A DNA stretch of 64,000 nt, from contig OZ014412.1 in NCBI GenBank assembly GCA_963965975.1, forward strand, positions 8,246,708 through 8,310,707, written 5' to 3'. Positions 35,401-47,050 of this stretch are shown here, in pieces. The notes beneath the pieces are model-generated. The model worked only from the letters and a program-made list of their open reading frames with translations. It was not told the DNA's origin and searched no databases. Source of the stretch: Xestospongia bergquistia (taxonomy: Eukaryota > Porifera > Demospongiae > Haplosclerida > Petrosiidae). Each line of letters begins with the position of its first letter. The stretch's first letter is position 1. The position numbers were made by a program, and so were the translations under genes.

Positions 35401-36195
35401 ATGACGCTACTCGTGTTTGCAATGGTGCTCTATCTGACAGTTACTGTCAATGCTCAGAACTGTACAGTTCTAGCTAATACTGGTAACTGTGACTTCTATA
35501 CTCAGTGTGTAGAGCCAAGATTTCAATGTGGCACTAATGGATATCCTCTTGCCTATGGTGACAAATACTGCCGCAATTTCAAAAATAACCAAAATTGTTT
35601 CGCATCTGCTGTAAGTATTTAGTGTTTTCTATAACTCATTTCATTAATATCATATATATAGGGTCAAACCTGGATTGATAATGTGAACAGTTGTCTTATG
35701 AAAGCCATTTTAAACAGCAGTGTCTACAACTCAAATGGAACATGTAGTCAATTACAAACAATTGCTTTCAATAGTCATCAATCCTGTTATACTGATAATG
35801 GATTCTGTACTGATATTCTTTTGAGTGACACTAACTTGAATTGTCTTGCCTTTGAAGTCTTTGACTCAAGTGATTTCTGGAATGAACAGGCAATTCAACA
35901 GGTTTGAAACCAATAATATCTATATAATATATATCATTGAAGATAACATATCACTATAGGTTCTTCAAGCAGCAACTACATGTACCAGGCACGTAATTGA
36001 TAGGTTTTTGTCTTCTGTGGATGACTGGATATCAAATTCTACACAATTTGTTACACATCAACTCCTTCTAACTTTAAAAAGTCGTCTTAAAGGTACATTT
36101 ATATATATATATATATAATATATATAATTTTTATTTGTGTGTGTGTGCATGTGTATCATTTCATTGTAGTGATTTATATTGGGAATGAGTTTTAA
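35401..36195 (+). CDS. Stanniocalcin-like secreted protein, copy 2
   Basis: Exons 35401-35610, 35662-35901, 35960-36092, 36170-36195 with joins in phase 0, 0 and 1; 202 residues. A signal peptide is followed by the stanniocalcin layout: CDFYTQCVE, F-x(3)-G-x(9)-C, then Cys after 16, 13 (CY) and 6 residues, then CLAFEVF and a late Cys in the ATTCTRHVIDRFL helix, as in stanniocalcins. The C-terminus is VIYIGNEF, encoded by a tiny last exon whose equivalent is also used in copy 3. N-glycosylation sequons are kept (NCT, NSS, NGT). Differences from copy 1 are scattered and mostly conservative. A polyadenylation-like AATAAA followed by GTGTGGGAG lies at 36435-36440. Function in this organism unknown. 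Confidence 0.8.
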
Positions 36196-36766
36196 ACTGT
36201 GACGCCTCATTCTAGTTATGGACTATACAGTAGATTTTGAAACGATGCGATTTCTGCTAAATATCGATCGATTAAGATATTGATATTAATTAAATGTGGA
36301 TACGCCAGAGTTTTATCATAATAACAATATAAATTATATATCTTTAAAAAATGATACCATTAACAAAGATCAATCTAGAAATTTTTTTGTTAAAATAGGT
36401 ACTTTTTTATCTGATACAACTAGAGCAGTTCACTAATAAAGTGTGGGAGTTTCCTTTTACTTCGTGTGGTAAATTATCGCGACTGGTAATAATATCGTCC
36501 CCAGACGCCCACTCGCTAACAGGGTCTGGCACACCTTACAGTAGTGGTGTTAAATATAATATATGACGACACATGAAAGCAGTCAGTCATAATCTCAAAT
36601 CTTCTTGTCCAGCATCCAATACTTTTTGAATTACTAACCAGTTAAGAACATAAGTTTTGAGGTGATCTAACTCGTTTTACCTGTGTTTTATTCGAAATTT
36701 GAGGCTTTTAACTACCTCAGTCATTGACCGTGAATATTAAGGAAGGAAGTCTTTGCGGACGGCTAG

Positions 36767-36825
36767 TCTAGCGAGCTAGACCCTTTTCTCCTTATTGAGG
36801 AGCTGACAGGGTCTAGCTCGCTAGA
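36767..36825. repeat. Foldback element, perfect 18-bp arms
   Basis: TCTAGCGAGCTAGACCCT (36767-36784) and its exact reverse complement (36808-36825) enclose a 23-base loop that itself can pair (ctcct/aggag). A related element lies at 52218-52302. It could be a small foldback/MITE-like element or a structured regulatory site. No clear target duplication was seen. Confidence 0.65.
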
Positions 36826-36842
36826 GTACAGTTCTTGAAACG

Positions 36843-36911
36843 ATGCTTACTGATATTTCTCTGTTGTTCGAGTGTTGTTCCATTACTAATAGAGCGAGCT
36901 ATATACAAAAG
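36843..36911 (+). other. Possible short 5' exon of gene B
   Basis: ATG at 36843 is followed by 23 codons and a strong donor (aaaag/gtgagt) at 36912. The donor and most of the sequence are shared with 52306-52377 in unit 3. It ends in phase 0 while the IgGFc exon needs phase 1, and the peptide is not a clear signal peptide. It may be a 5' UTR exon, with a further exon missing. Confidence 0.25.
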
Positions 36912-38171
36912 GTGAGTAAACAAAATATTATTGTTAAGCTACTCCAAAAAATTAAGAATGACTTCAGTACTTTGAGTGACCACCTCTTGCTTTAAATACT
37001 ACATGAAACCGTACACGTGAGGGAATCGATTGTATCAGGTTCATCAAACATCTTGGGGAATTTTCGCCCAGTGTTTGTTACTTTGTTATTGATTCCAATT
37101 TTATATATTTTATTTATAGAAGGCTTTTTATGATTATTTTACATAAAAGCTTATGATTTTACATAAGTATCCACTTTTAGAAATCTTATTTTAAGATATT
37201 TAACAAACAAAATTAGTATATAATTTTACGGAAGTGGGAAGTAGACTCCTCCAAAAAATCCATTTTTTTGCTTGAAATTAAGTGTTGCAATTATGTTCAT
37301 GAGGAATAACAGATTGGGGTCATGAAAATAGTCATTAAGACATTCTACCATGAGACCTGTTCTATAAGTGGAGTCGACTTGAGTTCCTTCTTTAGTAGCC
37401 ATTATTGTCGTTGTTTCTAAATGAGAACAGACTTGTCTCGTCTTCTATAAACCAAGAAACAGGTTTAGTAATTTATAATTCAAATAAAAATTAAAGAAAC
37501 TTGTAAATAAAAATTTCTAAAATATTTCATTATATATAGGGAAGGCTGTAAAAACGTCTCAAACAAACCCAATTTAGGAATGGTATTATGGATATCCCTA
37601 CATAGCAGCCACTCAGAAATGTCTAAACAAAGTATCTATTTTAAAAGTAACATTTTGCTATGTTGAGAGCACATTCCTTTAAAATATTAACATTCTATCT
37701 AGCTGAGTAGCATTTTACTTCAGACTTCTTATGGGACTGTTTGTCTCAAAATTCTTATACAGCTATTGAAACTAAAACATTATGATCTTGATATTGTAGC
37801 TACAATAGGGATATATATATATTATATATACTGACATTACTACTTGAGGCTTGTCTGAGTTCTTATATTACCTAGTATCCCTACATTTGATGATTTTTTA
37901 TGAATTTAATTTACTGGTTTATATTGTGCTTTTAATGAAGTAATGATAAGATAGCCACCCCTGCTATCATTTTATATTGAGTTTCTTTAATGACCTGACC
38001 CATCACTACATTTCCTTTACTTTTTAAGAAATTCTTGTACATGCACTCTTTTTCTGGATTAAGTTTTTTCTTAAATTCAGCTCATCAGAATTAATCTTAA
38101 TAATTACCTTCTTACTATATATTTATATATATACTAAATGCAAATATTTAAATGCAATGTTTTCATTATAG

Positions 38172-39509
38172 AACCACAGATTGACCTCAGTACATCCAGT
38201 GATGAGTTTTTTGTGGGATTCTATGAGCATGTACATGGATCTATTGTACGTACATTGTACATACATACTATGAAAACAACTTCTGTTACTTTCAAAGTCA
38301 CATCACTTGATGACAAATTCTCATATATTGGTACAACTAGTTATCATAATCCTGATAAAGTCACTATACCAACAAGTTATGAAGTGTTAGACCATACATA
38401 TTCCTGGAGGAGAAAGGGTCTTAAAGTTTATTCTCTAGAAAAACAGCCAATATCAGTTATTGCATGGAGCTACAGTACTCAGTCATATTTCATGTCATAT
38501 CTAGCTCTTCCATGTCATAAACAGCCAACAACTCAATACACATACTATGTTGTATCTACTTTTGGTTGGAGTGATCAGACAAGTCAGTTCATGATTATTG
38601 GTTGTCTTAATAACAGTAATGTGACTATCATTCCAAACAATGACATTACTGTTCCATCAGATCCTCAGGACAGTGCTGCTGTTAATATAATTGTTTCAGC
38701 TGGACATTCCTTTGACTTTGTTCTTCATTCACTTCAAACATTCTTTGTTTTTAAACCTTATGTTGATCTTACTGGAACCAAAATTATATCTGATAGTCCA
38801 CTCACAATTATTAGTGGACATGAAGCAGCTCGAGTTCCAGCTGGGACTTCTGATGCTGACCCTATTGTTACACAACTTACACCAACAATAACTTGGGGAA
38901 AGACATTTCTGTTACCACCTCACGCAGGTCGAAACAATGGACAAAATTACAAAGTGATAGCTGCAAATAATAAGACAAATGCAGTCAAAATTTGTGATAA
39001 AAATTACACTTCAGAACACATCAAATTTGATGAAGACAACACCAATTTCTTTTACACAACCAACAATACATACTGTAGTATTATTTCAGATCAACCAATC
39101 TATGTTGCTCAAATTGGTGTTAGTACACAATATGGTGGTGGCAACTTTGGTGATCCTTCCCTTAACACAGTGCCACCAATAGAACAATATGAACACTCCA
39201 TCCAGTTCTCTGCATTGTTGTCAAATGGTCCTAGTTATTACAGTGTGGTTGTACCAAATGATGCTTATTTTAACTGGAGTTTATTGATCAATGGTATTCT
39301 TATTAATCCATCATGGGTTGTAATAAATGCTTCAGATGGTTCTGTCTATGGATATGGATATTCAACATCTTTTAGTGGTATCAATACAATAACACATCCT
39401 AATCCAAATGGTAAATTATTTGTCTCTATCTATGGCTGGACGACTTATGCTGGGTACAGTTATGTTGGAGGGATGAAGTTAAATCCAATTAATATAAAGA
39501 GAATCAATG
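38172..39509 (+). CDS. Exon: IgGFc-binding domain, B
   Basis: A 1338-nt phase 1-1 exon, intact, with [22 protein letters not shown] and the four conserved Cys. The third Cys lies in KICDKN where the others have KTCGT. It is otherwise close to A-2 and A-3. Confidence 0.85.
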
Positions 39510-42500
39510 GTAATTATTTTAGAAGCAATAAATATTTTATTTTATTAATTAATTAAATTAATAATTTGTTCAAATCATTTAATTTTAGGCTCATGTTTAG
39601 CCTAAAATTGCATGATGTGAACATATCTTGGGTGTTGTGTAATGTCAATATCACCACATTGTTTAAATAATGGATGCTATTGTGATCAAAACTGTCGCAT
39701 TTTAAACAATTGTTGAAATGATATAGCTGATATTGGTTGTTATCCTGCTTCTTCTTTCTCTCCTACAGTCTCACCTTCTACAACTGATACACTTGGTAAG
39801 ATAATATCAGAAGCTTCATCCAGATTTCATATTTATAATCATGTGTGATAAACCAATGTTGTATCCAACAATATACACTCCCATAATTCCAACAGGAAAG
39901 TTATTATTATTTTATAGTATGTAGGAAATTCTGATGAAAAAAATCTATTTCCTAAATATCTACTTGCTTTTGCATTGTATATCATCTTAATATTATTTCT
40001 CTTTTGTTTGGGTTTAAGATCACATATCAATTATTGTAGTCAACTTTTAATGTAATCAAAAAAATATTTTTATTGTAAAATATATGAAGTTTCCTTCATA
40101 GCACATGTAGTCATCAATTTGATGTTGGTGACTAATTTGAGCTCCAATAACAAAATTAAATGTTTAAATTTTTTAATATTAAACAATATATAATTGGATA
40201 TACTTTCTTATATCATTTGTAGTATATTTCTTTGTTTCATTGGTTGTCAGCCTGCTTCTCCATAATGCTAACTTGTTTTTCTGCTTAAATTTTCAGCATT
40301 CTATAACTTTAGTTTTCCTCAGAAACTGCTATTAATTATATAATATTTGTATCTCTAGTTATTGTTTCATTGTGTAGTGAGGACCTTCCAAAATAATTAT
40401 AAGATAATTTCCATTAATAATCTTGCTTTATTGCTTTTGAATTGTATGTTATATTAAATATCATATCAAAATCATTTCTCTTATGTTTTCTTTTAAGATT
40501 ATGTCTAGTGTAGCCAAATTTCAGTTTACTCAAAAAATTAGTTTTATTGCAACATACTGTTTCTCCTAACAGTTCATGTAGTAGTATACATAGTTACTGA
40601 TGTGATGCTTGTAATTAGTTTATCTCTTACATGATATAATAAATTTCAATTTCATTACTTTTTTTGTAGTCACAGAATCTAAAACTCCAAACCCTTTGAC
40701 AAGTAGTACATATCTTCCACCTAGTTTTTTGTCTTCTTCAATTCGTTCTATAGTTACACCTACAACAACTGTTACTCAAGGTAAATGAGCACTATAAATT
40801 AAACAATATCTAATTTGATATACTTCTTTATTTGATGTGTATGCATTTTTATACAGAATTTGGATCTGGTTCTGGATCAGGATCTGGTTCTGGTTCAGGA
40901 TTAGAATCTGACTTAGGATTTGGTAAGTGGTTACCTTTTAATAGTCAAATTATATATTAATAACAGCTCCACATTTAATACTATATACTTACTTTCATAC
41001 TTAAATAATTACTAATGTAGGGAAATCTTATAAAAGAAATCTTTTTCAGTTCATGTCTAAATTAGTAGCACATTTAGTTACTGATGTGATGCTTGCGCTC
41101 AGTTTATCTCTTACATGATGTAATAATTATGAATTTTAATATCATTTTTATTTGCACACAGAATCTAAAATTCCATACACTTTGAAAAGTAGTACACATT
41201 TTCCAACAAGTTTTTCATCTTCTTCAAAAGGTTTTATAGTTACTCCTACACCAACTGTTATTCAAGGTAAATGAGCACCATTAATTAAATTATAAGTGTT
41301 CATTTTCTCAATCTGTTAATTTTAGGCTCATGTTTGGCACTTAATCTCACCTATTCTGGATGTTGTGTATGGTCCCTATCACCACCTTGTACAAATAATG
41401 GATGCTATTGTGATCAAAACTGTCACATTTTTAATGATTGTTGTAGTGATTTAGCAGATATTGGTTGTTATCCTGCTTCTTCTTCCTCTCCTACACTTTC
41501 ATCTACTATAACTGATACACTTGGTAAGACAAAATTAGAATAAAATTCCAAACCCTTTGACAGATAGAACACACCTTCCAACAATCTTATAGTGTTAAAT
41601 CTATTTTCTATTTTTATGCTTTTGTATTTCACAACATTTCAAAACCATTCCTCTTATATTTGCTTTTAAGGTCAAATCTTAATTGTGGTAATGAAATTTT
41701 AGTCCAATCAACATTTAGTTTTATTACAACATATATAATGGTTTCTTCCTAATAGTTCATGTGTAAAGTAGTAGCATATATAGTTACTGATGTTATGCTT
41801 GTGATCAGTTTATCTCTTGCATGTTCTCAATTTTATTACCAATTTTATATAGAAACAGAATCTAAAACTCTATACCATTTGACAGGTAGTACACATCTTC
41901 CATCTTCTTCAAGTGGTCCTACTCCTACACCAACTGTTACTCAAGGTAAATAAACACTATATATTTAATTAATAAGTTATACATATTATGTTAATTTTAG
42001 GGTCATGTTTAGCACTTAATCTCAACTATTCTGGATGTTGTGTAAGGTCCAAGACACGAATTTGTAGCAATAATGGATGCTATTGTCATCAAGATTGTCA
42101 CATTTTCAACAGTTGTTGTAATGATATAGCTGATATTGGTTGTCATCCTACTTCTCCTTTCTCTCCTACAGCCTCACCTACTACAACTCATACACTTGGT
42201 AGGACAAAATCATAAGCTCCATATTTCATATTTTTAAGCATGTGTGGCAAAACGATGTTATATCCAACAACGCACTCCAACAACTCCAATAACAAAATTA
42301 TCAAAAACTATTAAAGTTATTGACATAGGGAATTCTCATGAATAATATCTTTTCTCTAATTTTTATTTGCTTTTACATTGTATGTCATCTAAAAATCATT
42401 GTGGTGGTCAATTTTTAGTCTACCCAAATTTATTTTTATTGTGACATAGATGAATGTTTCTTCCTAACAGTTCATGTGTAAAGTAGTAGTATATATAGTT

Positions 42501-45500
42501 ATTGATGGGATGATTATGATCAGTTTATCTCTTACATGATATAATAATTATCAAATTTATTACTGTTTTAATGTAGACACAGAATCTAAAACTCCATACC
42601 TTTTAACAAGTAGTACACGTTCTCCAGCAAGTTTTTCATCTTCTTCAAAAGGATTCATAGTTACTCCTACACCAGCAGTTATTGAAGGTAAGTTGCACCA
42701 TTAATTAAATTATAAATTGTTAATATTATGTTAATTTTAGGCTCATGTTTAGCACTTAATCTCAGCTATTCTGGATGTTGTGTAAGGTCTAAGACACAAA
42801 TTTGTAGCAATAATGGATGCTATTGTCATCAAGATTGTCATATTTTCAACAGTTGTTGTAATGATATAGCTAATATTGGTTGTCATCGTACTTCCTCTTT
42901 ATCTCCTACAGTTTCATCTACTCTAACTGATACACTTAGTAAGAACAATCAGAAACTCATACATAACATTAGTCAGTAGGTTTCTTATCATCAAACAGTA
43001 AATAATTTGGTATTTGGTATTGTTTATCTTATTTGTAGTATATTTCTTTGTTTTTTAATTGGTTGTCAGCCTGCTTCTTCCATCATGCTAGCTTGCTTCC
43101 ATTCTTATATTTCCAGCCTACTATAGCTTTATTTTTTCTCAGATTTTGCTATTAATTATATAATCTTTGTAGCTCTAGTCATTGTTTCATTGTGTAGTGA
43201 GTACCTTCCAAAACAGTTATAGGATAATTTTCCATTAATAAATTTGTTTTATTGCTTTTGCATTGTATGTTATATCAAGTCATTTCTCTTATGTTTGCTT
43301 TTAAGATCATGTCTTGTGGTCAAATTTCAGTTTACTCAAAAAAAATAGTTTTATTGCAACATACACAAATTTTTCATTCTAACAGTTCATGTAGTAGTAT
43401 ACATAGTTACTGATATGATGTTTGTGATTAGTTTATCTCTTACATGGTACAATAAATTTCAATTTTATTACCATTTTTATGGAGTTGCAGAATCTAAAAC
43501 TCCATACCATTTGACAAGTAGTACACCTCTTCCAACAAGTTTTTCATCTTCTTCAAAGAGATTTATAGTTACTCCTACACCAACTGTTATTGAAGGTAAA
43601 TGAGCCCTGCTAATTAGATTAATACATTGTTGATATTATGTTAAACGAGCATATTATGTTAATTTTAATTCTAATTTATTAATTTCATATTTTTTTGCTT
43701 TTGTATTGTATATCATCTAAAAATTATTTCTCTTATGTTTAATTTTAAGATCAAATCTTAATTGTGGTAATGAAATTTTAGTCCAGTCAAAATTTGGTGT
43801 CATGTATGGTGGTTTATTCCTAACAGTTCATGTGTAAAGTAGTAGCATATGTATGTGATGTTTGTAATCAGTTTATCTCTTACATGATCTCAATTTATTA
43901 CCATTACCAAACAATTGTGGGATTATTTTTTACTCATAATATTGTTTAATTTGATTTATCTTTGCATGTTATCTTAAAATCATTTCCCTTATATTTACTT
44001 TTAAGGACACAGGCGTGTCCCTAGAATCATATTTATCAGAATAAAAATCATTATAATGTAACTACTAAATAATGGTTTTTATGCCATTTGAAAAATTGTT
44101 AGATTTTTATGCCATTTGAAAATTGTACACATGTGTTTACATGTAATATGGATGGATTGGTAGAAATAATTGCAATAATAATATCATTTTAAACATTTAT
44201 ATCTTGTAAATTCAATTTCATTGCTTTTCCGTAGACTTGTGTTTGTTGTTACCAGTTAGTGGTCCATGTACTAACAATACTCTTCGATGGTATTATAACT
44301 ATACTGTGGGTAGATGTCAACGATTTACATATGGAGGTTGTGATGGTAACCAAAACAACTTTGAAACTTTACATAACTGTCTACAACAATGTGGTAAGTG
44401 ATTTAACCTTGTTAGATTTGACTGCCATATCATTAACAGTTTTAACAATTAGAATATACAAACATTATTTAAAATTTTGGTTATTATTGTTTGTCTAAAA
44501 ACTCTTCTACAGCTACTCTAACAAATGAGCATTATGATCTTGCAATTAATACTGTGGCTACTATGTAGAGATATCTATACTGCCATTATTACTTTTTTAT
44601 TGGTATTTATTGTGGTTTTATATTAAGTGATCATATTTTAATCATCCCATCTATTATGTTATATTGTGTTTCTTTTAATGGACTAACATATAGCCAACAT
44701 TAAGAGATTTTTAGTACATATATTACATAATTGGATTAAGTTCAGTTATTGTCAGAATTGATTTAAATCAATTTAAATCATGGTAACTAAAACAACTTTG
44801 AAACTTTACATAACTGTCTACAATAATGTAGTTAGTATTTTAGTCTTGTTAGATTTCGCTGAAAATGAAAGTCATTTGATCAACAATTATATAAAGATTA
44901 TTAAATACTTTTATTATAACAGGTGGTAAGTGCAAGGACATTGAAGAGGTATTATGTCTACATAATCCATGTGAAACAGCACAATGTCCAAACATACCTG
45001 ATGCTATATGTGTACCATCAAGTTGTGGTCAATGTTCAGCTCATTTCTTTAACACTTCTGGTCACAATGTCACAAGCAATTGCAGTATGTATTAGCAATT
45101 GGAAAATGACAATTTTTTGTTAATTTATATTAGGTTCATGTCCTCCTGAAAACCCTCCAATATATTGTCTTATCAATCCTTGTGATCATCAAACTTGTCC
45201 TAATTTTCCTGATGCTGGATGTGTACTTGACAACTGTGGACAATGTCGAGGAAAGTTTATAGTCAATGAAACTGATGTGACAGATCAATGTAGTAAGTTC
45301 TTAAACAACAATAAAAAATTAAATATTCTCTTTTATTATAATTTATATACCTTTAAATAGAATCCTGTACTGTACAAGGTGCTATATTCAAACCATGTGG
45401 ATCTAGATGTATTGATACATGTTCTATACGAAAATCAAATTCACCAGTTGTGTGTTCCCCATTGTGTAAACCAGGATGTGCTTGTCCAACAGGAATGGTA

Positions 45501-47050
45501 GGTCTATTTTAAGTATAGTAGAACTAAGCTATGATTTAAAATTATATTATTATAAATTAAGTTTTGTCATAAAAAATTTTAGATGTCTATAATTATGTAT
45601 ATTATAATATATTATGATCACATTTTATAGATTGTTGATGAATCTAGTAACAAATGTATACATCCTGATCAATGTTTCTGTCCACCTTGTACTACACCAC
45701 CTTCTAATTGCTCACGACTACTAAATGATAGTTGTGGTTGTCCTATTTGTGGAGGTAAATTTGTCTTGATCAAAGTATATAGTAATAATAGTAGATGATA
45801 AATCATATATGTATATATGACACATTTGTGTTTTATTATAGATTGCACTATTGATGGTCAAGTCTATCAACAAAGTCATACTTGTCCAAGAACATGTTCT
45901 AGTCCTGAAATGTATTGTGATGGCAATGTCACAGGATGTGGATGTCCTCAAGGGCATCTTATTGATGAAGATATAAATCGTTGTGTCCATCCTAATGATT
46001 GTCCAAGTATGATTACATATTCATCATGATAGTCATTGCAATTTTATCCTTAATTTGTAGGAATAATTCCATGTCATCAACCTCCATTTACTGGTCCATG
46101 TCGTGGTACTATTCAACGATATTTTTACAATACTACCAGACAGAAATGTGAAACATTTATTTATGGAGGTTGCAATGCCAATGATAATAATTTCTTCACA
46201 CTACATGAATGTCAACAAAAATGTTCAGGTTAGTAAAATCAAGCAAAATTGATATGCTTTTGTTTATAATGATTAGTAATAAATATATTACTTAAATATA
46301 TAATAATATTACTTAAATAAATAATATATCATAGATTGTCCTCCAACATGCAGTCGTGAGTTTTGTACAATTAAAAGAGGTGCTATCTGTTCCATGTAAG
46401 TCTTATTATAGTACTAGCAACATGGTATTTAAAAATGGAAAAGTCTTTTCTCTTTAACTTTATAACATAAATACTCTATTCTATAGACCTATGCGTTCTG
46501 GACTTGATTGTCAATCAGACAACTGTACTATCACTAATTGTTATGCTTGTTACTATTCCAATAACAGATTACCATTTCCTCAATTGCTTCCTTCCTGTCC
46601 TCATGAGTGTGATAATCCATTAGATGAGGAGTGTATGAAGAATTGGGGTGATTGTGTTGAGGAGAGCTTTTTTAATGTCTACAATACGGTATGTATCAAA
46701 TGATATTGTACTGATAATGGTGTTTAAAATGTGGTATGTATAGTATTAATAATTGTGTTTACAATATGGTATATGCTTTATTGATAATGGTATCTACAAT
46801 GTAGTATGTATTATATTGATAATGGTTGTCTATTAATGTTACATGGACTATCATTGATGCATACAGATATTACTTTTAATTATATAGACACTACCACAAG
46901 ATATTCGTTCAGAGAACTTTCATTGCTGGAACCACAAATCCTGTTTTAGACTATAATGTGTTATCATTGCAGTATGTACTGAGTATTATAACAGCTACAA
47001 TGTTATGCTTTTATTCTACTTGTTGTTATTATATGCAAAAGATTGCATAA
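38172..47050 (+). CDS. Modular gene B: IgGFc-binding, Ser/Thr + SMB array, Kunitz, TIL
   Basis: Proposed exons: 38172-39509, 40670-40780, 40857-40922, 41162-41266, 41326-41523, 41853-41945, 42001-42198, 42577-42687, 42741-42938, 43491-43595, 44235-44393, 44923-45084, 45134-45292, 45361-45497, 45631-45754, 45842-46006, 46061-46228, 46335-46395, 46487-46688, 46913-47050. They join into one open frame of about 1,331 codons entering in phase 1. Domain order: IgGFc-binding, mucin-like linkers with three SMB domains, type-1 Kunitz, two 8-Cys modules, TIL/VWC-like, TIL, type-3 Kunitz, Cys-rich segment, possible membrane tail. Compared with A it has one IgGFc exon instead of three and no type-2 Kunitz. 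The C-terminal block is nearly identical to that of A, including its introns. Likely a secreted or surface glycoprotein with protease-inhibitor modules; function unknown. Signal exon not found. Confidence 0.65.
39589..39795 (+). pseudogene. SMB pseudo-exon in gene B
   Basis: Acceptor and donor are intact (attttag / gtaaga), and most of the SMB sequence is present (aataatggatgctattgtgatcaaaactgtc). In the SMB frame it has TAA shortly after SCLA and a TGA where sisters have the second Cys of the CC pair. Inclusion would truncate the protein, so it must be skipped or the gene damaged. The equivalent exon in gene C (54984-55181) is intact. Confidence 0.7.
40670..43595 (+). CDS. Exon array: Ser/Thr-rich, Ser-Gly and SMB exons, B
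   Basis: Ser/Thr-rich: 40670-40780, 41162-41266, 41853-41945 (shorter by internal deletion), 42577-42687, 43491-43595. Ser-Gly linker: 40857-40922 (GSGSGSGSGSGSG core). SMB: 41326-41523 (VWSLSPPC subtype, CYCDQNC), 42001-42198 and 42741-42938 (VRSKT subtype, CYCHQDC). All are phase 1-1. Some Ser/Thr exons use an acceptor two codons further in (gcacacag, gttgcag), starting at ESK instead of TESK. About 43990-44030 keeps a scrap of the short linker exon seen at 26669. Confidence 0.7.
44235..44393 (+). CDS. Exon: Kunitz/BPTI domain (type 1), B
   Basis: A 159-nt phase 1-1 exon: [37 protein letters not shown]. Six Cys, P1 Thr. Sister of 14809 and 27374. Confidence 0.85.
44500..44830 (+). pseudogene. 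Relic IgGFc 5' flank and Kunitz end, B
   Basis: Matches 28240-28566 of gene A: an IgGFc 5' flank scrap followed by actaaaacaactttgaaactttacataactg with broken donor (aatgtagttag). The same deletion scar is thus present in A and B. Confidence 0.55.
44923..45292 (+). CDS. Two exons: 8-Cys CGxC modules, B
   Basis: Exons 44923-45084 and 45134-45292, phase 1-1. [38 protein letters not shown]. Intact counterparts of 28658 and 28868 in gene A. Confidence 0.8.
45361..46006 (+). CDS. Three exons: TIL, VWC-like, TIL, B
   Basis: Exons 45361-45497, 45631-45754, 45842-46006 (phases 1-0, 0-1, 1-1). Same residues as the gene A block with few changes (for example CPQGHL for CPQGQL). Even introns and their low-complexity runs are shared, indicating a recent duplication or gene conversion. 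Confidence 0.8.
46061..46228 (+). CDS. Exon: Kunitz/BPTI domain (type 3, P1 Arg), B
   Basis: A 168-nt phase 1-1 exon: [39 protein letters not shown]1 is Arg (CGT), fitting inhibition of trypsin-like proteases; the gene A copy has His (CAT) in an otherwise almost identical exon. Confidence 0.85.
46335..47050 (+). CDS. C-terminal exons of gene B
   Basis: Exons 46335-46395, 46487-46688 and 46913-47050 encode the same Cys-rich segment ([20 protein letters not shown]) and candidate hydrophobic tail ([13 protein letters not shown]) as gene A, with Tyr for the Cys that starts the hydrophobic stretch in A. The alternative acceptor at 46887 would stop at 46956. Confidence 0.55.

Larger units (their letters stand above)
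36196..38171. other. Region between stanniocalcin-like gene 2 and gene B
   Basis: Highly similar to 51587-53580 in unit 3. It contains the AATAAA at 36435, a foldback element (36767-36825), a possible short first exon (36843-36911) and the conserved IgGFc 5' flank (about 37640-38171, also found before each IgGFc exon of gene A). Confidence 0.55.
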
